DNA of 64,000 bases from GCA-958296115 sp965222445 (GTDB lineage: Bacteria > Chloroflexota > Dehalococcoidia > Lucifugimonadales > CAJWER01). The stretch spans positions 1,364,001 to 1,428,000 of the forward strand of contig CBDCTY010000002.1 of assembly GCA_965222445.1 (NCBI GenBank). Reading direction: 5' to 3'. The notes under the pieces are model-generated. The model did not search any database. It saw only the letters and a program-made list of their open reading frames with translations, and was not told the DNA's origin. The translations under genes were made by a program, and so were the position numbers. Shown here piece by piece: positions 1 through 7,709 of the stretch. Each line of letters starts with the position of its first letter. Positions within the stretch are counted from its first letter, which is position 1.

Positions 1-25
1 GGTCGAGGTGGTTGCGTGATAGCAT
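1..25 (-). CDS. Start of an unidentified gene running off the left edge
   Basis: The reverse strand reads ATG followed by codons for MLSRNHLD to the window edge. An AAAAGGAG ribosome binding site lies about 11 bases upstream. Only eight codons are visible, so the product cannot be named. A 10-bp inverted repeat sits just upstream, so a transposase read from an insertion-sequence end is one possibility; this is inference only. Confidence 0.3.
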
Positions 26-30
26 CTGTT

Positions 31-96
31 GGGTGCTCCTTTTCCGGGGTCGGTTTGCTGCTACAAAACCATTATCCCAGATTCAGAGGAGCACCC
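31..96. repeat. Inverted repeat upstream of the left-edge gene
   Basis: GGGTGCTCCT at 31-40 is the exact reverse complement of AGGAGCACCC at 87-96, enclosing 46 bases. The inner arm overlaps the ribosome binding site of the left-edge gene. It could be a transcript hairpin that hides that site, or an insertion-sequence end. Without the rest of the element I cannot decide. Confidence 0.4.
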
Positions 97-454
97 TTTC
101 ACCTTTTCAGCAGACCTTTAATTCCCACTCCTTCGGTGGATTCGGGCTAAGCATAACATCACGCATAGGGATAATCCCTGTCCACTAGATCCCGTCTCCG
201 GGATTTCGTTCTGCCGGGTAATCTGAACGCCTAGCTCCGACTGGGCGTCCAATTGTGATGAAACATCCGTTGTAATGTCATCGGAGTATCAAATCGTCAC
301 CTTATACGGGAGTAATCCCTACTGGTAGAAGCGCTTGGGACCGGTCGTACAGATCCTCCCGCGTCCCAGGTGCGCGGCCCCATGTCGCGACTGTAGCACT
401 CGGATAGCTCCCTGAGCTTGGCGACAGCCTCTCGCCTGGCGTCGTCGCTCTCGA
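97..454. other. Intergenic stretch without a recognisable gene
   Basis: I see no open frame with plausible coding content and no RNA gene here. The right part abuts the first family B MITE. Confidence 0.5.
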
Positions 455-599
455 CCCAAATCCCCCACCTCCGTCATTCCCGCGAAGAGCCTGCCCCGTA
501 CTCGATACGGGGCGGGAACCCATCCCCGGCAAGGTGCACAGCCATAGCCTCAGAGGCAGTCCGTCACGCCGCCCGTCCAAATTAGGTGGTGGATCTGGG
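455..599. mobile_element. MITE-like element, family B copy 1
   Basis: This 145-bp noncoding element has 16-bp imperfect terminal inverted repeats. CCCAAATCCCCCACCT at the left matches the reverse complement of AGGTGGTGGATCTGGG at the right with two mismatches. It is flanked by TCGA on both sides (451-454 and 600-603), a 4-bp target duplication. The middle holds the long form of the palindromic REP core found elsewhere in the window. Two more copies lie near 43.5 kb and 63.0 kb. It has no coding capacity, so a transposase would have to be supplied from elsewhere. Confidence 0.7.
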
Positions 600-612
600 T
601 CGATGACGGACC

Positions 613-641
613 TTGACAACCACCCAATCCTCCCACATAAT
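613..641 (+). promoter_or_regulatory. Near-consensus sigma-70 promoter, apparently leaderless
   Basis: TTGACA at 613-618 and CATAAT at 636-641 are separated by exactly 17 bases. Transcription would start about seven bases after the -10 box, at or next to the ATG at 649. The mRNA would then be leaderless. There is no Shine-Dalgarno sequence before that ATG, which fits. The promoter lies 13 bases beyond a family B MITE. Confidence 0.6.
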
Positions 642-648
642 AGCACGT

Positions 649-1872
649 ATGTCCGATACCAACGGCCTACAGGCCGAAACAACAACAGAGGAGCGGAAGC
701 CGCCCACACTCGCCGACATCGTCCGCGAGAAGACCGACGACGGCCGACGCATCATCGACTTCTTCCTCGACGTCATGGAGGACAGGATCGACGGCGCTGA
801 GCTATGCCACAGGATCGACGCCGCAAAGCAGCTCGAAAAGCACAAGTCAAAGGCCGCCGCCAGGTTCCTTGCCAAATACCGCGGCGTCTCATGCGGTCAC
901 TCCATCCGTGGACGCCACGACCCCGCCGACCCCTGCTCCGCCGCGGAGAGGAGCCTGGTGCCCGTGACCCTGAACGCCCCGGCCACCCTTACGCGAGACT
1001 TCCTCACTGTGCTCTCTGGGATAGATGAATTCCTCATGGCCAGGCTCATCCGAGCCCAGACGGCCGACGGCGGCACCATCATCGAGTTCCTCGACGACGT
1101 CATGCAGGACAGGAACGACGGCTTCAAGTGCCACCACAGGATCGCCGCCGCCAAAGAGCTCATCGTACACATAGTCCGCGACGAACAGCCCGCTCCCAAC
1201 ACACCCGTCATTCCCGCGAAGAGCCTGCCCCGTACCCGATACGGGGCGGGAACCCATCCCGCTCACCCTGAGCCTGTCGAAGGGCCTGACCTCGCCAAAA
1301 GGCATGAGGCCAACTCAACCCCAACTCCCCGGGAGCCTGCCCCCGCGAAGGCGGGGGTTCCCGCGGAGAGCCTGCCCCGTACTCGATACGGGGCGGGAAC
1401 CCATCCCCCTGCCCCTGTCCTGAGCGCCGTCGAAGGATCCGTTCACCCTGAGCCTGGCTCCCCTGAGCCTGTCGAACGGGTCGAAGGGCCTGTCCTGAGC
1501 ACCGCCGAAGGGCCTCATCCTGAGTTCACCGAAGGGCCTGTCCTGAGCACCGCCGAAGGGCCCGCAGACAGCTCATCCGTCGTTCCCACCAAGGAGCCCG
1601 CCGAAGGACGCCAAAACTACGAAGAAAGAAAACCCCGGAGACGACGGACCCGAACACAACGTCGCAGGGACGGAAACGCCAGGGCCGCCATGCTCGGTAA
1701 GGCTCCAGGCTCCGAGCGCAACGACGAGGAAAAGGACGAAAAACCCGCACCCGTGGAGCTCACCCCCGCCGAGCGTAGAATCAAGGAAAGACTCCAACAG
1801 CACTGGCACGAGCCGGACCCCTATGGCGCGCCCATCGACTCCACACACCCCGGCCGCTCGCCCCCCTGGTAG
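649..1872 (+). CDS. Unknown protein with two internal repeats and translated palindromic elements
   Basis: I do not recognise a characterised family. The start is placed at ATG 649 because the upstream in-frame TTG lies inside the -35 box. The first half holds two related segments of about 45 residues, each with the pattern ...DG..II.F..DVM.D..DG....HRI.AAK.L. From about residue 185 the reading frame runs through several copies of the palindromic REP core and the GAGCCTGTCGAAGGG repeat. This gives low-complexity peptide such as PVIPAKSLPRTRYGAG and EPVEGP. The tail is Arg/Lys-rich, then acidic. The N-terminal repeats resemble uncharacterised proteins I associate with Chloroflexota. The repeat-derived middle is probably disordered. 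The frame stays open for the full length despite the repeats, which suggests it is translated. Confidence 0.6.
   Translation: MSDTNGLQAETTTEERKPPTLADIVREKTDDGRRIIDFFLDVMEDRIDGAELCHRIDAAKQLEKHKSKAAARFLAKYRGVSCGHSIRGRHDPADPCSAAERSLVPVTLNAPATLTRDFLTVLSGIDEFLMARLIRAQTADGGTIIEFLDDVMQDRNDGFKCHHRIAAAKELIVHIVRDEQPAPNTPVIPAKSLPRTRYGAGTHPAHPEPVEGPDLAKRHEANSTPTPREPAPAKAGVPAESLPRTRYGAGTHPPAPVLSAVEGSVHPEPGSPEPVERVEGPVLSTAEGPHPEFTEGPVLSTAEGPADSSSVVPTKEPAEGRQNYEERKPRRRRTRTQRRRDGNARAAMLGKAPGSERNDEEKDEKPAPVELTPAERRIKERLQQHWHEPDPYGAPIDSTHPGRSPPW
1207..1572 (+). repeat. Cluster of palindromic repeats inside the reading frame
   Basis: The long REP core (TTCCCGCGAAGAGCCTGCC, then an inner hairpin CCCCGTAC...GATACGGGG, then GCGGGAAC) occurs at 1207-1260 and again at about 1339-1407. 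Shorter units of the CCTGAGC..CGAAGGG type follow up to 1572, several in near-tandem. None introduces a stop in the frame of the host gene. Confidence 0.75.
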
Positions 1873-1892
1873 GTTGCCCCACTCCCAACTAA

Positions 1893-2015
1893 TACCAATT
1901 CACTTTGAGCGCGCCGTAAAGCCGTCATTCCCGCGAAGAGCCTGCCCCCGAGCAGTCGGGGGCGGGAACCCACTCCCTGGCCGCACATATACGGCGGCAT
2001 CACGGTGACTTGGTA
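1893..2015. mobile_element. MITE-like element, family A copy 1 (long form)
   Basis: Ends are TACCAATTCA and TGACTTGGTA (inverted repeats). The interior reads GAGCGCGCCGTAAAGCCG, then the long REP core, then CTGGCCGCACATATACGGCG. Flanks are TAA on the left and TTA on the right, so this copy does not show an exact duplication, unlike most others. It is 123 bp, about 22 bp longer than the short-form copies because of the extra inner hairpin. Confidence 0.7.
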
Positions 2016-2036
2016 TTAGAGACTATCTCAAGAATC

Positions 2037-2100
2037 CCTTCCCCTAAAGGGGGAAGGTTAGAGCCTGCCCTGAGCCTGTCGAAGGGATGGGCTAATCCCC
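2037..2100. repeat. Palindrome plus GAGCCTGTCGAAGGG repeat (family D)
   Basis: A CTTCCCC...GGGGAAG-type palindrome is followed by CTGCCCTGAGCCTGTCGAAG and GGATGGG. The same composite occurs near 24.3 kb between two other operon genes, so it is dispersed. The stretch between the preceding MITE and the sialidase gene is otherwise empty apart from a -10-like box. Confidence 0.6.
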
Positions 2101-2177
2101 GTTGGGCCACTAGCGGCACGGTAGCTGAGAGTAAGAGTCCAACTCTAGTTTCTAAGCATCTTCGCCCCGTTGTGGCA

Positions 2178-2183
2178 TATAAT
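2178..2183 (+). promoter_or_regulatory. Candidate -10 box for the sialidase/CoA-transferase pair
   Basis: A perfect TATAAT lies 34 bases before the sialidase ATG. No convincing -35 hexamer is present at the right distance. The ribosome binding site AGGAGG follows at 2206-2211, six bases before the start codon. Confidence 0.4.
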
Positions 2184-2216
2184 GGCGCCTCCTAACGCTG
2201 TCCGCAGGAGGCTGAT

Positions 2217-3260
2217 ATGAACGCCAACGCGCCGCTGTTTCGGGAGACCGAAGTCTTCACGTCCGGTTCCCTCGGGTACCACACCTTCAGGATCCCCGCC
2301 CTGGCCGTCGCCGCCGACGGCTCCATACTGGCGTTCTGCGAGGGACGCAGGGACGGGCGGCACGACTTCAACGCCAACTACCTCGTCCTCAGGCGCAGCA
2401 CCGACAACGGCGTCACCTGGGGCGACCTGCAGCTCCTGACCGGCAACGACGAGACGACCCACAACAACCCCACCGTGGTCGTCGACCGCGACACCGGCAC
2501 GGTGTGGCTCGCCTACTGCGTGGGCGCGTACTACGCCCACGTGATGCGCAGCGACGACCACGGCGTCACCTGGTCCGAACCGGTCGACATCACCCCTGAC
2601 GTCAAGCCGTCCAACTGGGCCGGGTACGACCTCGCGCCCGGCCACGGCATACAGATGCGCAACGGCACCCTTGTGATCCCGGGCGACCACTCGGAGGGCA
2701 CGCGCCGCGACTTTATATTCAGCCACTCGCACATCATCTACAGCGACGACCACGGCGCGTCCTGGAAGCGCGGCGGCACCCTCGGCGAGGCGACTAGCGA
2801 GTGCGAAGTGGTCGAGACCGAGGACGGCGGCCTATACATGACCATCAGGACAGCCCGCCGCGAGGACAAGCGCCGCTACTATGCCCGCAGCAGCGACGGC
2901 GGCATGACCTGGACGAAGCCCGCTGGCATCGACGAGATTCCCGACCCCAATTGCCAGGCCAGCATCGTCCGCTACACCTACTCGGACGAGCACGACAGGA
3001 GCAGGATCGTCCTCTCCAACCTAGACAGCACCGAGACCCGCGACAACATCACCCTGCGGCTGAGCTACGACGAGGGCGAGACGTGGCCCGTCTCGAAGGT
3101 GCTCTACACCGGCCCCGCCGCGTATTCAGAGCTCGCGGTCGGCCCCGACATGACCATCAGCTGCCTCTACGAGCGCGGCGACAGCGCCCCCTACGAGAGC
3201 CTGCGCCTCGCCCAGTTCGATCTCGCCTGGCTGACGAACGGCGCAGACTCCCTGGGCTAG
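2217..3260 (+). CDS. Sialidase (neuraminidase) family glycosyl hydrolase
   Basis: This is a six-bladed beta-propeller enzyme of the GH33-like sialidase superfamily. It has a FRIP motif (residues 24-27, first arginine of the triad) and five Asp-boxes: STDNGVTW at 61-68, SDDHGVTW at 112-119, SDDHGASW at 176-183, SSDGGMTW at 225-232 and SYDEGETW at 283-290. Tyr303 in the AAYSEL segment fits the nucleophile position, and D50 the acid/base position. There is no signal peptide, so it acts in the cytoplasm or is exported by another route. The substrate could be a sialic-acid-like or another acidic sugar. A strong AGGAGG ribosome site supports the start. The stop is directly followed by the ATG of the CoA-transferase gene, so the two are co-translated. 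Family assignment is firm; substrate is not known. Confidence 0.85.
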   Translation: MNANAPLFRETEVFTSGSLGYHTFRIPALAVAADGSILAFCEGRRDGRHDFNANYLVLRRSTDNGVTWGDLQLLTGNDETTHNNPTVVVDRDTGTVWLAYCVGAYYAHVMRSDDHGVTWSEPVDITPDVKPSNWAGYDLAPGHGIQMRNGTLVIPGDHSEGTRRDFIFSHSHIIYSDDHGASWKRGGTLGEATSECEVVETEDGGLYMTIRTARREDKRRYYARSSDGGMTWTKPAGIDEIPDPNCQASIVRYTYSDEHDRSRIVLSNLDSTETRDNITLRLSYDEGETWPVSKVLYTGPAAYSELAVGPDMTISCLYERGDSAPYESLRLAQFDLAWLTNGADSLG

Positions 3261-4481
3261 ATGGACGCCCCGCACCACCAGGCGTCCGGCCCCCGGCTCC
3301 CCCTGGAGGGCGTCCGGATAATCGCCTTCGAGCAGTACGGCGCAGGCCCGTGGGGGACGCTGCATCTCGCCGACATGGGCGCCGAGATCATCAAGGTCGA
3401 GAACCCCGACACGGGCGGCGACGTCGCCCGCTATGTCCCGCCGTACACCGGGGACAAGGACTCCATCTACTTCCAGAGCTTCAACCGCAGCAAGAAGAGC
3501 ATAACCCTCAACCTCAAGCACCCGGACTCGAAGGGTGTGCTCCACCGGCTGGCGGCGGCCTCCGACGCCGTGTTCAACAACCTCAGGGGCGACCTGCCCG
3601 CCAAGCTCGGCCTCGACTACGAGTCCCTGGGCGCCGCCAACCCCGCCATAGTCTGCTGCTCCCTCTCCGCCTTCGGACGCCATGGCCCCAGGGCCTCGGA
3701 GCCCGGCTACGACTACATCATGCAGGCGTACGCGGGCTGGATGAGCATCACCGGCGAGCCCGACTCGCCCCCGCAGAAGGCCGGGCTATCCATGGTCGAC
3801 TACAGCGGGGGCCTGATGGCCGCGCTCGGCATGGTCAGCGCCATCCTGGGCGCAAGGCAGTCGGGCCGCGGGTGCGACGTCGACGTGAGCCTCTTCGACA
3901 ACGCCATCGCCCACCTCGCCTACCTGGGCGCGTGGCACCTCTCAGCGGGCTACCAGCCCCAGCGCTGGCCGGACTCGTCCCACCCCTCGCAGGTGCCCTC
4001 ACAGGTACTTCCCACCGCCGACGGCTGGCTCGTCGTCATGTGCGCCAAGGAGAAGTTCTACAGAAGCCTCGTGTCCATCATGGGGGCCCCGCACCTCACC
4101 GACGATCCCCGCTTCCGGTCCTTCGCCGACCGGCTAGAGAACCGCGAGGTGCTGGGCCCAATACTCAAGGACCTCTCGCGCAGGCAGACGACCGCCAGAT
4201 GGCTGGAGCTCCTCCGGGGCCACGTCCCATGCGCCCCCGTCAACACCGTCGAGGAGGCCCTGGCCGATCCCCAAGTGGCCGAGGACGAGATGATCGCCAC
4301 GGTGCAGCACCCGACCCTAGGCGCTATCCACCAGCCCGCCAACCCCATCAAGGTCGGCGGCGCGCCTCCAAACCACCGCCCGGGCCCGGCCCTCGGCCAG
4401 GACACCGAACAGATGCTGCGAGACTACGCCGGCGCATCCCCCCGCGAGATCGCCAACTGGCGCGCCAACGGGGTGCTGTAG
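3261..4481 (+). CDS. Type III CoA-transferase (CaiB/BaiF family)
   Basis: Family III CoA-transferases move CoA between carboxylic acids through an aspartyl-CoA intermediate. The N-terminus (LPLEGVRIIAFEQYGAGPW, then LADMGAEIIKVENP) is typical. Asp180 in the GLSMVDYSGG segment is at the place of the catalytic aspartate of formyl-CoA transferase. Length (406 residues) is normal. Its ATG abuts the sialidase stop with no gap, so it belongs to the same transcript. The pairing with a sialidase is not a known pathway unit, and the acid substrate cannot be read from sequence. Confidence 0.9.
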   Translation: MDAPHHQASGPRLPLEGVRIIAFEQYGAGPWGTLHLADMGAEIIKVENPDTGGDVARYVPPYTGDKDSIYFQSFNRSKKSITLNLKHPDSKGVLHRLAAASDAVFNNLRGDLPAKLGLDYESLGAANPAIVCCSLSAFGRHGPRASEPGYDYIMQAYAGWMSITGEPDSPPQKAGLSMVDYSGGLMAALGMVSAILGARQSGRGCDVDVSLFDNAIAHLAYLGAWHLSAGYQPQRWPDSSHPSQVPSQVLPTADGWLVVMCAKEKFYRSLVSIMGAPHLTDDPRFRSFADRLENREVLGPILKDLSRRQTTARWLELLRGHVPCAPVNTVEEALADPQVAEDEMIATVQHPTLGAIHQPANPIKVGGAPPNHRPGPALGQDTEQMLRDYAGASPREIANWRANGVL

Positions 4482-4512
4482 GGCAGACGACCTCACGGAT
4501 CGTGCCGATGGG

Positions 4513-4644
4513 CTATTTGCCCTCGAACGCCTCGACGACCTTCGCGGGCGTTTCATCGAAGTCGGAGGCTACCCTGATCTTGCCGCCCAATGCGCCCAGC
4601 TTACGTTCGCGTCTCCCGCCCGAGACCACGCCCCTGCGAATCAT
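4513..4644 (-). pseudogene. C-terminal remnant of a Phd/YefM-type antitoxin
   Basis: The reverse strand encodes about 43 residues ending in RKLGALGGKIRVASDFDE and then a segment closing in VEAFEGK. That is the usual C-terminal tail of Phd/YefM antitoxins (LG...GKI.V..DFD......FEG). The DNA-binding N-terminal half is missing and no toxin gene follows. It sits in the gap between convergent genes and is best read as a fossil toxin-antitoxin module. Confidence 0.45.
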
Positions 4645-4700
4645 AGCCGCCTTGCCGCCAGCTGCCTTCCGAGACCGCCGCCTACCTGGACTCGTCCGCC

Positions 4701-5507
4701 TCAATTGCCCACCGGCTTGCTCGCCTCCAGGAGAAATCTGGCCGCGTGGAAACCCAGCTCCTCGCCTGTCTCCACTCTCTCTTGGAGGGCGAACAGGTAC
4801 CTGAGATGCGTCTTCACCGTGAACCCGGGGACCTCCCAGGGGATGGCCTTCAGGTAGTAGACGATCGCGCCCACATCGGCAAACACCAAGCGGCCCTCCC
4901 ACTCCTCGACGGCCGCCATGGTCAGCCCGGCCGCTTCCAGCAGCGGCACGTACTTCGCCGCCGAGACGTCTGGAAACAAGGGCGTTGCATCGAAGGCCGC
5001 CTGCATGTCCCACAACCACATCCCGTGCACCTGCTGGGTCAGGAACGTGCCGCCGGGTGACAGGACGCGGGCCACCTCGCTCGGATTGAACGCCGCGTGC
5101 CGGTTCAGCACCAGGTCGAACTCGCCGTCCCCGAAGGGCATGGGCCCGGTATCGGAGACCTCCGTTCTCACGACCTCGACGCCCAGACTCGAAAGCCGCT
5201 CGCTCGCCAGCTCGAAGTTCGGCGCGTAGTCCTCGGTGGCGACGACCCTCGCGGGCCAATGTTTTCGCAGTTGCAGCAGCTTCTCGCCGCCGCCGGTGTC
5301 CAGGTCGATCACCGACGATGCACGCCGCATGAGCTCGCCTGCTCGACCCATGTAAGACCAAGGCTCGCGCTCCCCCGCCATCCGGCCTTCGAGATACGAG
5401 AAATCCCAACCGCTGAACGGCTGTTGCTCCTCCCGGAGCCACGTCTCTATTAGCTCAGCGCGGTTCGTGGAATGCACCCCTCGGCCCGCATAGTCATGCT
5501 CTCGCAT
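4701..5507 (-). CDS. Class I SAM-dependent methyltransferase
   Basis: This 268-residue Rossmann-fold methyltransferase has motif I VIDLDTGGGE at residues 66-75, an acidic residue after strand 2 (TED, 91-93), and an FDLVLNRH segment at motif IV. LSPGGTFLTQQV follows as the post-motif strand. GAGGTGAAGGG stands directly upstream of the ATG. The C-terminal part resembles small-molecule methyltransferases that keep an extended cap. The substrate is unknown. It is a single gene flanked by a fossil antitoxin and the oxidase operon. Confidence 0.8.
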   Translation of the reverse strand: MREHDYAGRGVHSTNRAELIETWLREEQQPFSGWDFSYLEGRMAGEREPWSYMGRAGELMRRASSVIDLDTGGGEKLLQLRKHWPARVVATEDYAPNFELASERLSSLGVEVVRTEVSDTGPMPFGDGEFDLVLNRHAAFNPSEVARVLSPGGTFLTQQVHGMWLWDMQAAFDATPLFPDVSAAKYVPLLEAAGLTMAAVEEWEGRLVFADVGAIVYYLKAIPWEVPGFTVKTHLRYLFALQERVETGEELGFHAARFLLEASKPVGN

Positions 5508-5592
5508 CCCTTCACCTCAAGCCCTCAAGCCGTAAAGATCGGGAGGTCGCCAAGCCTCACTCCCAGCAGACGCCGGACGACACGCTCGCCCC

Positions 5593-5631
5593 CATCCTGC
5601 GAATCCTCGAATCCTGAGAATCCTGATTCAG
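5593..5631. repeat. Short tandem AATCCT repeat
   Basis: Three AATCCT units at 8-9 base spacing (CGAATCCTCGAATCCTGAGA, then ATCCTGATTCAG) lie just beyond the 3' end of the sco gene. It may act as an intergenic spacer; no function can be assigned. Confidence 0.4.
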
Positions 5632-5642
5632 ACAAATCAGCC

Positions 5643-6299
5643 TCACTCCAGCAGCAGCCGGATATCGTGGGCCACGTCCTCGGGGTTCAGCGGCGGCGTG
5701 AACAGCACCCGCATCTGCCTCTCCGCGTCCAGCAGGTACACGGGCGCAGCGTGGAGGACCTCGTATTTGACGGCGATGTCCCGCAGCAGCGCGGCCACAC
5801 CCCTCTCCGATCCCGCGATCCGCGGCGTGATGGTCGGCTCGCCCCGGAACCACTCGACCTGCCGCGGGTCGACGTAGTAGCTCCTCCACACAGCCGAGAG
5901 CTCCGCCTCGCTCCCGACGAGGAACGCCCAGCCCTGCTCCAGGCCCCATGCGTCGAGATACTCGCGGGCCCTCTCCGCCGTGTCACGCTCGGGGTCGACG
6001 CTTATCGCCACGAAGTCGACCCGTGCCGCGTCTTCGCCCAGGAGCCGCTGCACGTCCCGCAGGCGGCTGGTCACGGCAGGGCACACGTCCGGGCAGTAGG
6101 TGTACAGGAAGGTGACGACGGTCACGCCGCCGTCGTAAGTGTCTAGCGAGACAGGCCTGCCGTCCTGGTCGTGCAGGGCCAGGGGAGCTGCATCCCTTAC
6201 GGGGTCGAACACCGTCCCGGACAGCGGCTCCGGCCCGCCGCAGGAGAGCGCCGCCCCCATGAGCAGCACCGCCCCAAGTACGAGGCGCAGGGCTGACAT
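5643..6299 (-). CDS. SCO1/SenC-type copper chaperone lipoprotein
   Basis: SCO proteins deliver copper to the CuA centre of cytochrome c oxidase. The metal-binding CPDVC is at residues 69-73 and the distal His183 lies in YEVLHAAPVYLLD. Both are needed for copper binding, so the protein should be active. A lipoprotein signal peptide ends at ALSC (Cys20), placing it on the outer face of the membrane. I start at the second Met because AAGGGTGAGG stands right before it. It is the last gene of the oxidase operon, which fits its role. Confidence 0.9.
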   Translation of the reverse strand: MSALRLVLGAVLLMGAALSCGGPEPLSGTVFDPVRDAAPLALHDQDGRPVSLDTYDGGVTVVTFLYTYCPDVCPAVTSRLRDVQRLLGEDAARVDFVAISVDPERDTAERAREYLDAWGLEQGWAFLVGSEAELSAVWRSYYVDPRQVEWFRGEPTITPRIAGSERGVAALLRDIAVKYEVLHAAPVYLLDAERQMRVLFTPPLNPEDVAHDIRLLLE

Positions 6300-6336
6300 C
6301 GCCTCACCCTTGCGCATCCGGGCTACTCGCGAGGCG

Positions 6337-6546
6337 CTACTCGCGCTCCATCCTCTTCTGCGCCAGCGCCGCCGCTGCGGGCACGCCCACCACGAGCGAA
6401 ACGCCGAGGATGATGACGCCCACCTCGCTGTGGGTCGTCTCGTGGATTACCGAGAATATCGTCCCCAGGCCGCCTGCAATCAGCACGATCACCAGCACCG
6501 ACATCACGGGGAACAGCACCACCATCGTGTCCAGCTTGTTCTTCAT
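6337..6546 (-). CDS. Small two-helix membrane protein of the oxidase operon
   Basis: 69 residues with two hydrophobic segments (about 8-32 and 45-60) joined by a short polar loop, ending in QKRMERE. I do not recognise the family. The start is chosen at the ATG preceded by AGGAG; that ribosome site overlaps the stop of ctaG, so translation is probably coupled. Position between ctaG and sco suggests an assembly or accessory oxidase subunit, which is inference. Confidence 0.7.
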   Translation of the reverse strand: MKNKLDTMVVLFPVMSVLVIVLIAGGLGTIFSVIHETTHSEVGVIILGVSLVVGVPAAAALAQKRMERE

Positions 6547-6553
6547 GTTGCTC

Positions 6554-7375
6554 CTACTCCCGGGAGATTCCAAGCTCGGCGGCCTCGGCCTTCTCTTTCT
6601 TCTGCTCCGCGCCGTACCAGCGGAAGAAGGCGATGATCAACAATGTTATGAAAAGCAACCCGCCCCCGACCTTCATGATGACCGCGCCTATCTGCTGGTC
6701 CGCCAGCGCGGTCTGCGACCATATGCGCGGCGCGTTCACGTACCACTCGTACAGCGGCTCCGGCGCAAAGGTGATCGCGCCAAAGACGATGATCTGGGCC
6801 AGCGACATCACGAACAGGTAGACCATCTGCAGCGGGTAAGACAGCCTGGGCAGCTCCGGCATCGTGCTCATCAGCGGCCACCACATGATCACCGCCGTGG
6901 CAATGAACAGCAGGTGCTCGCCAATGTGGATCGGCCGGCTCGTCACCGACAGGTTGTACAGCCCGGGCAGGTGCCAGACCGAGAACACGACGTTGAACAG
7001 CACCACGGCCACGACCGGATGCAGCGTGATCCTCGCGGCTATGAACGCCCAGTCGGGCCGCAGGAGCCGCCGTACGAGCCAGTCCGGGGTCCCGAGCAGC
7101 AGCAGCGGCGGCGCGGCGAGCGTCAGCAGCACGTGCTGCAGCATGTGCGCGCTGAACAGGTACTGGTCGCTCAGTATGTGCAGGGGGGAGAGCAGCGAGA
7201 AGAAGATGACCAGGACGCCCAGGGTGAACGTCGCCACCTGCTGAGGGTCCACCGACTCGGCAAGCTTGTAGCGCTGCCGGATGGGCCCGACCCCAAGAAG
7301 GTAAGCGCCCTCGAGGATGGCCAGCCCTATGAGAACGTCGGGGTGCGCGTGCCAGTGGGTCCAAATCGACTCCAC
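6554..7375 (-). CDS. ctaG: Cytochrome c oxidase assembly protein, CtaG (caa3 type)
   Basis: This polytopic membrane protein of 273 residues belongs to the caa3_CtaG family, implicated in oxidase assembly. Typical features are the early histidine cluster (WTHWHAH), the HMLQHVLLTLAAPPLLLLG segment near residues 77-95 and VFSVWHLPGLYN in the middle. Several hydrophobic helices follow. The start codon is GTG. It lies directly after the subunit IV gene, in the order usual for Bacillus-type cta operons. Confidence 0.9.
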   Translation of the reverse strand: MESIWTHWHAHPDVLIGLAILEGAYLLGVGPIRQRYKLAESVDPQQVATFTLGVLVIFFSLLSPLHILSDQYLFSAHMLQHVLLTLAAPPLLLLGTPDWLVRRLLRPDWAFIAARITLHPVVAVVLFNVVFSVWHLPGLYNLSVTSRPIHIGEHLLFIATAVIMWWPLMSTMPELPRLSYPLQMVYLFVMSLAQIIVFGAITFAPEPLYEWYVNAPRIWSQTALADQQIGAVIMKVGGGLLFITLLIIAFFRWYGAEQKKEKAEAAELGISRE

Positions 7376-7384
7376 GGCCCGTCC

Positions 7385-7705
7385 TCAAACGAAGAATTTG
7401 AACAGGGCTAGCAGCGCGGTGCCGATAGTGAACGCGAGGGCCAGGCCGCTGACGAAGAACGCCGAAAACAGCTTCGCGTCATATCGCAGGTGCATGTAGA
7501 ACATCGCCACGAGCGCGAACTTGGCCGCCGACATCACTATCAGGATAGGGATGATACCGTGGCCCAGGTCCTCGACATAGAAGATCGCCACCTCCGCGGC
7601 GGTGATGGCCGAGAGGATCATCGCCACCTTGAAGTAGGTCATCGGCGTTGGATGTCCCGTATGGACCTCCGCAGCGCCTTCGTGGGTGTGCGTATCTTCT
7701 GCCAT
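7385..7705 (-). CDS. ctaF: Cytochrome c oxidase subunit IV
   Basis: 106 residues with three hydrophobic segments, matching the prokaryotic COX4 family of caa3 oxidases. The segment ILIVMSAAKFALVAMFYMHL is diagnostic: KF.LV..FYMHL is the conserved part. A His-rich N-terminus (EDTHTHEG) precedes helix one. It is located between subunit III and ctaG with a few bases of spacing. Confidence 0.88.
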   Translation of the reverse strand: MAEDTHTHEGAAEVHTGHPTPMTYFKVAMILSAITAAEVAIFYVEDLGHGIIPILIVMSAAKFALVAMFYMHLRYDAKLFSAFFVSGLALAFTIGTALLALFKFFV

Positions 7706-7709
7706 TAGC

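Noticed and set aside
1430..1572. Near-tandem GAGC..CGAAGGG units that look like a small CRISPR array
   Set aside because: Units are short and unevenly spaced, with no unique spacers of constant length and no cas genes. They are dispersed repeats also found singly elsewhere, and they are in an open frame.
2801..4804. Long Arg/Pro-rich frame across the sialidase and CoA-transferase genes
   Set aside because: It is a shadow frame; composition is typical of an out-of-frame high-GC reading and the two real genes explain the region.
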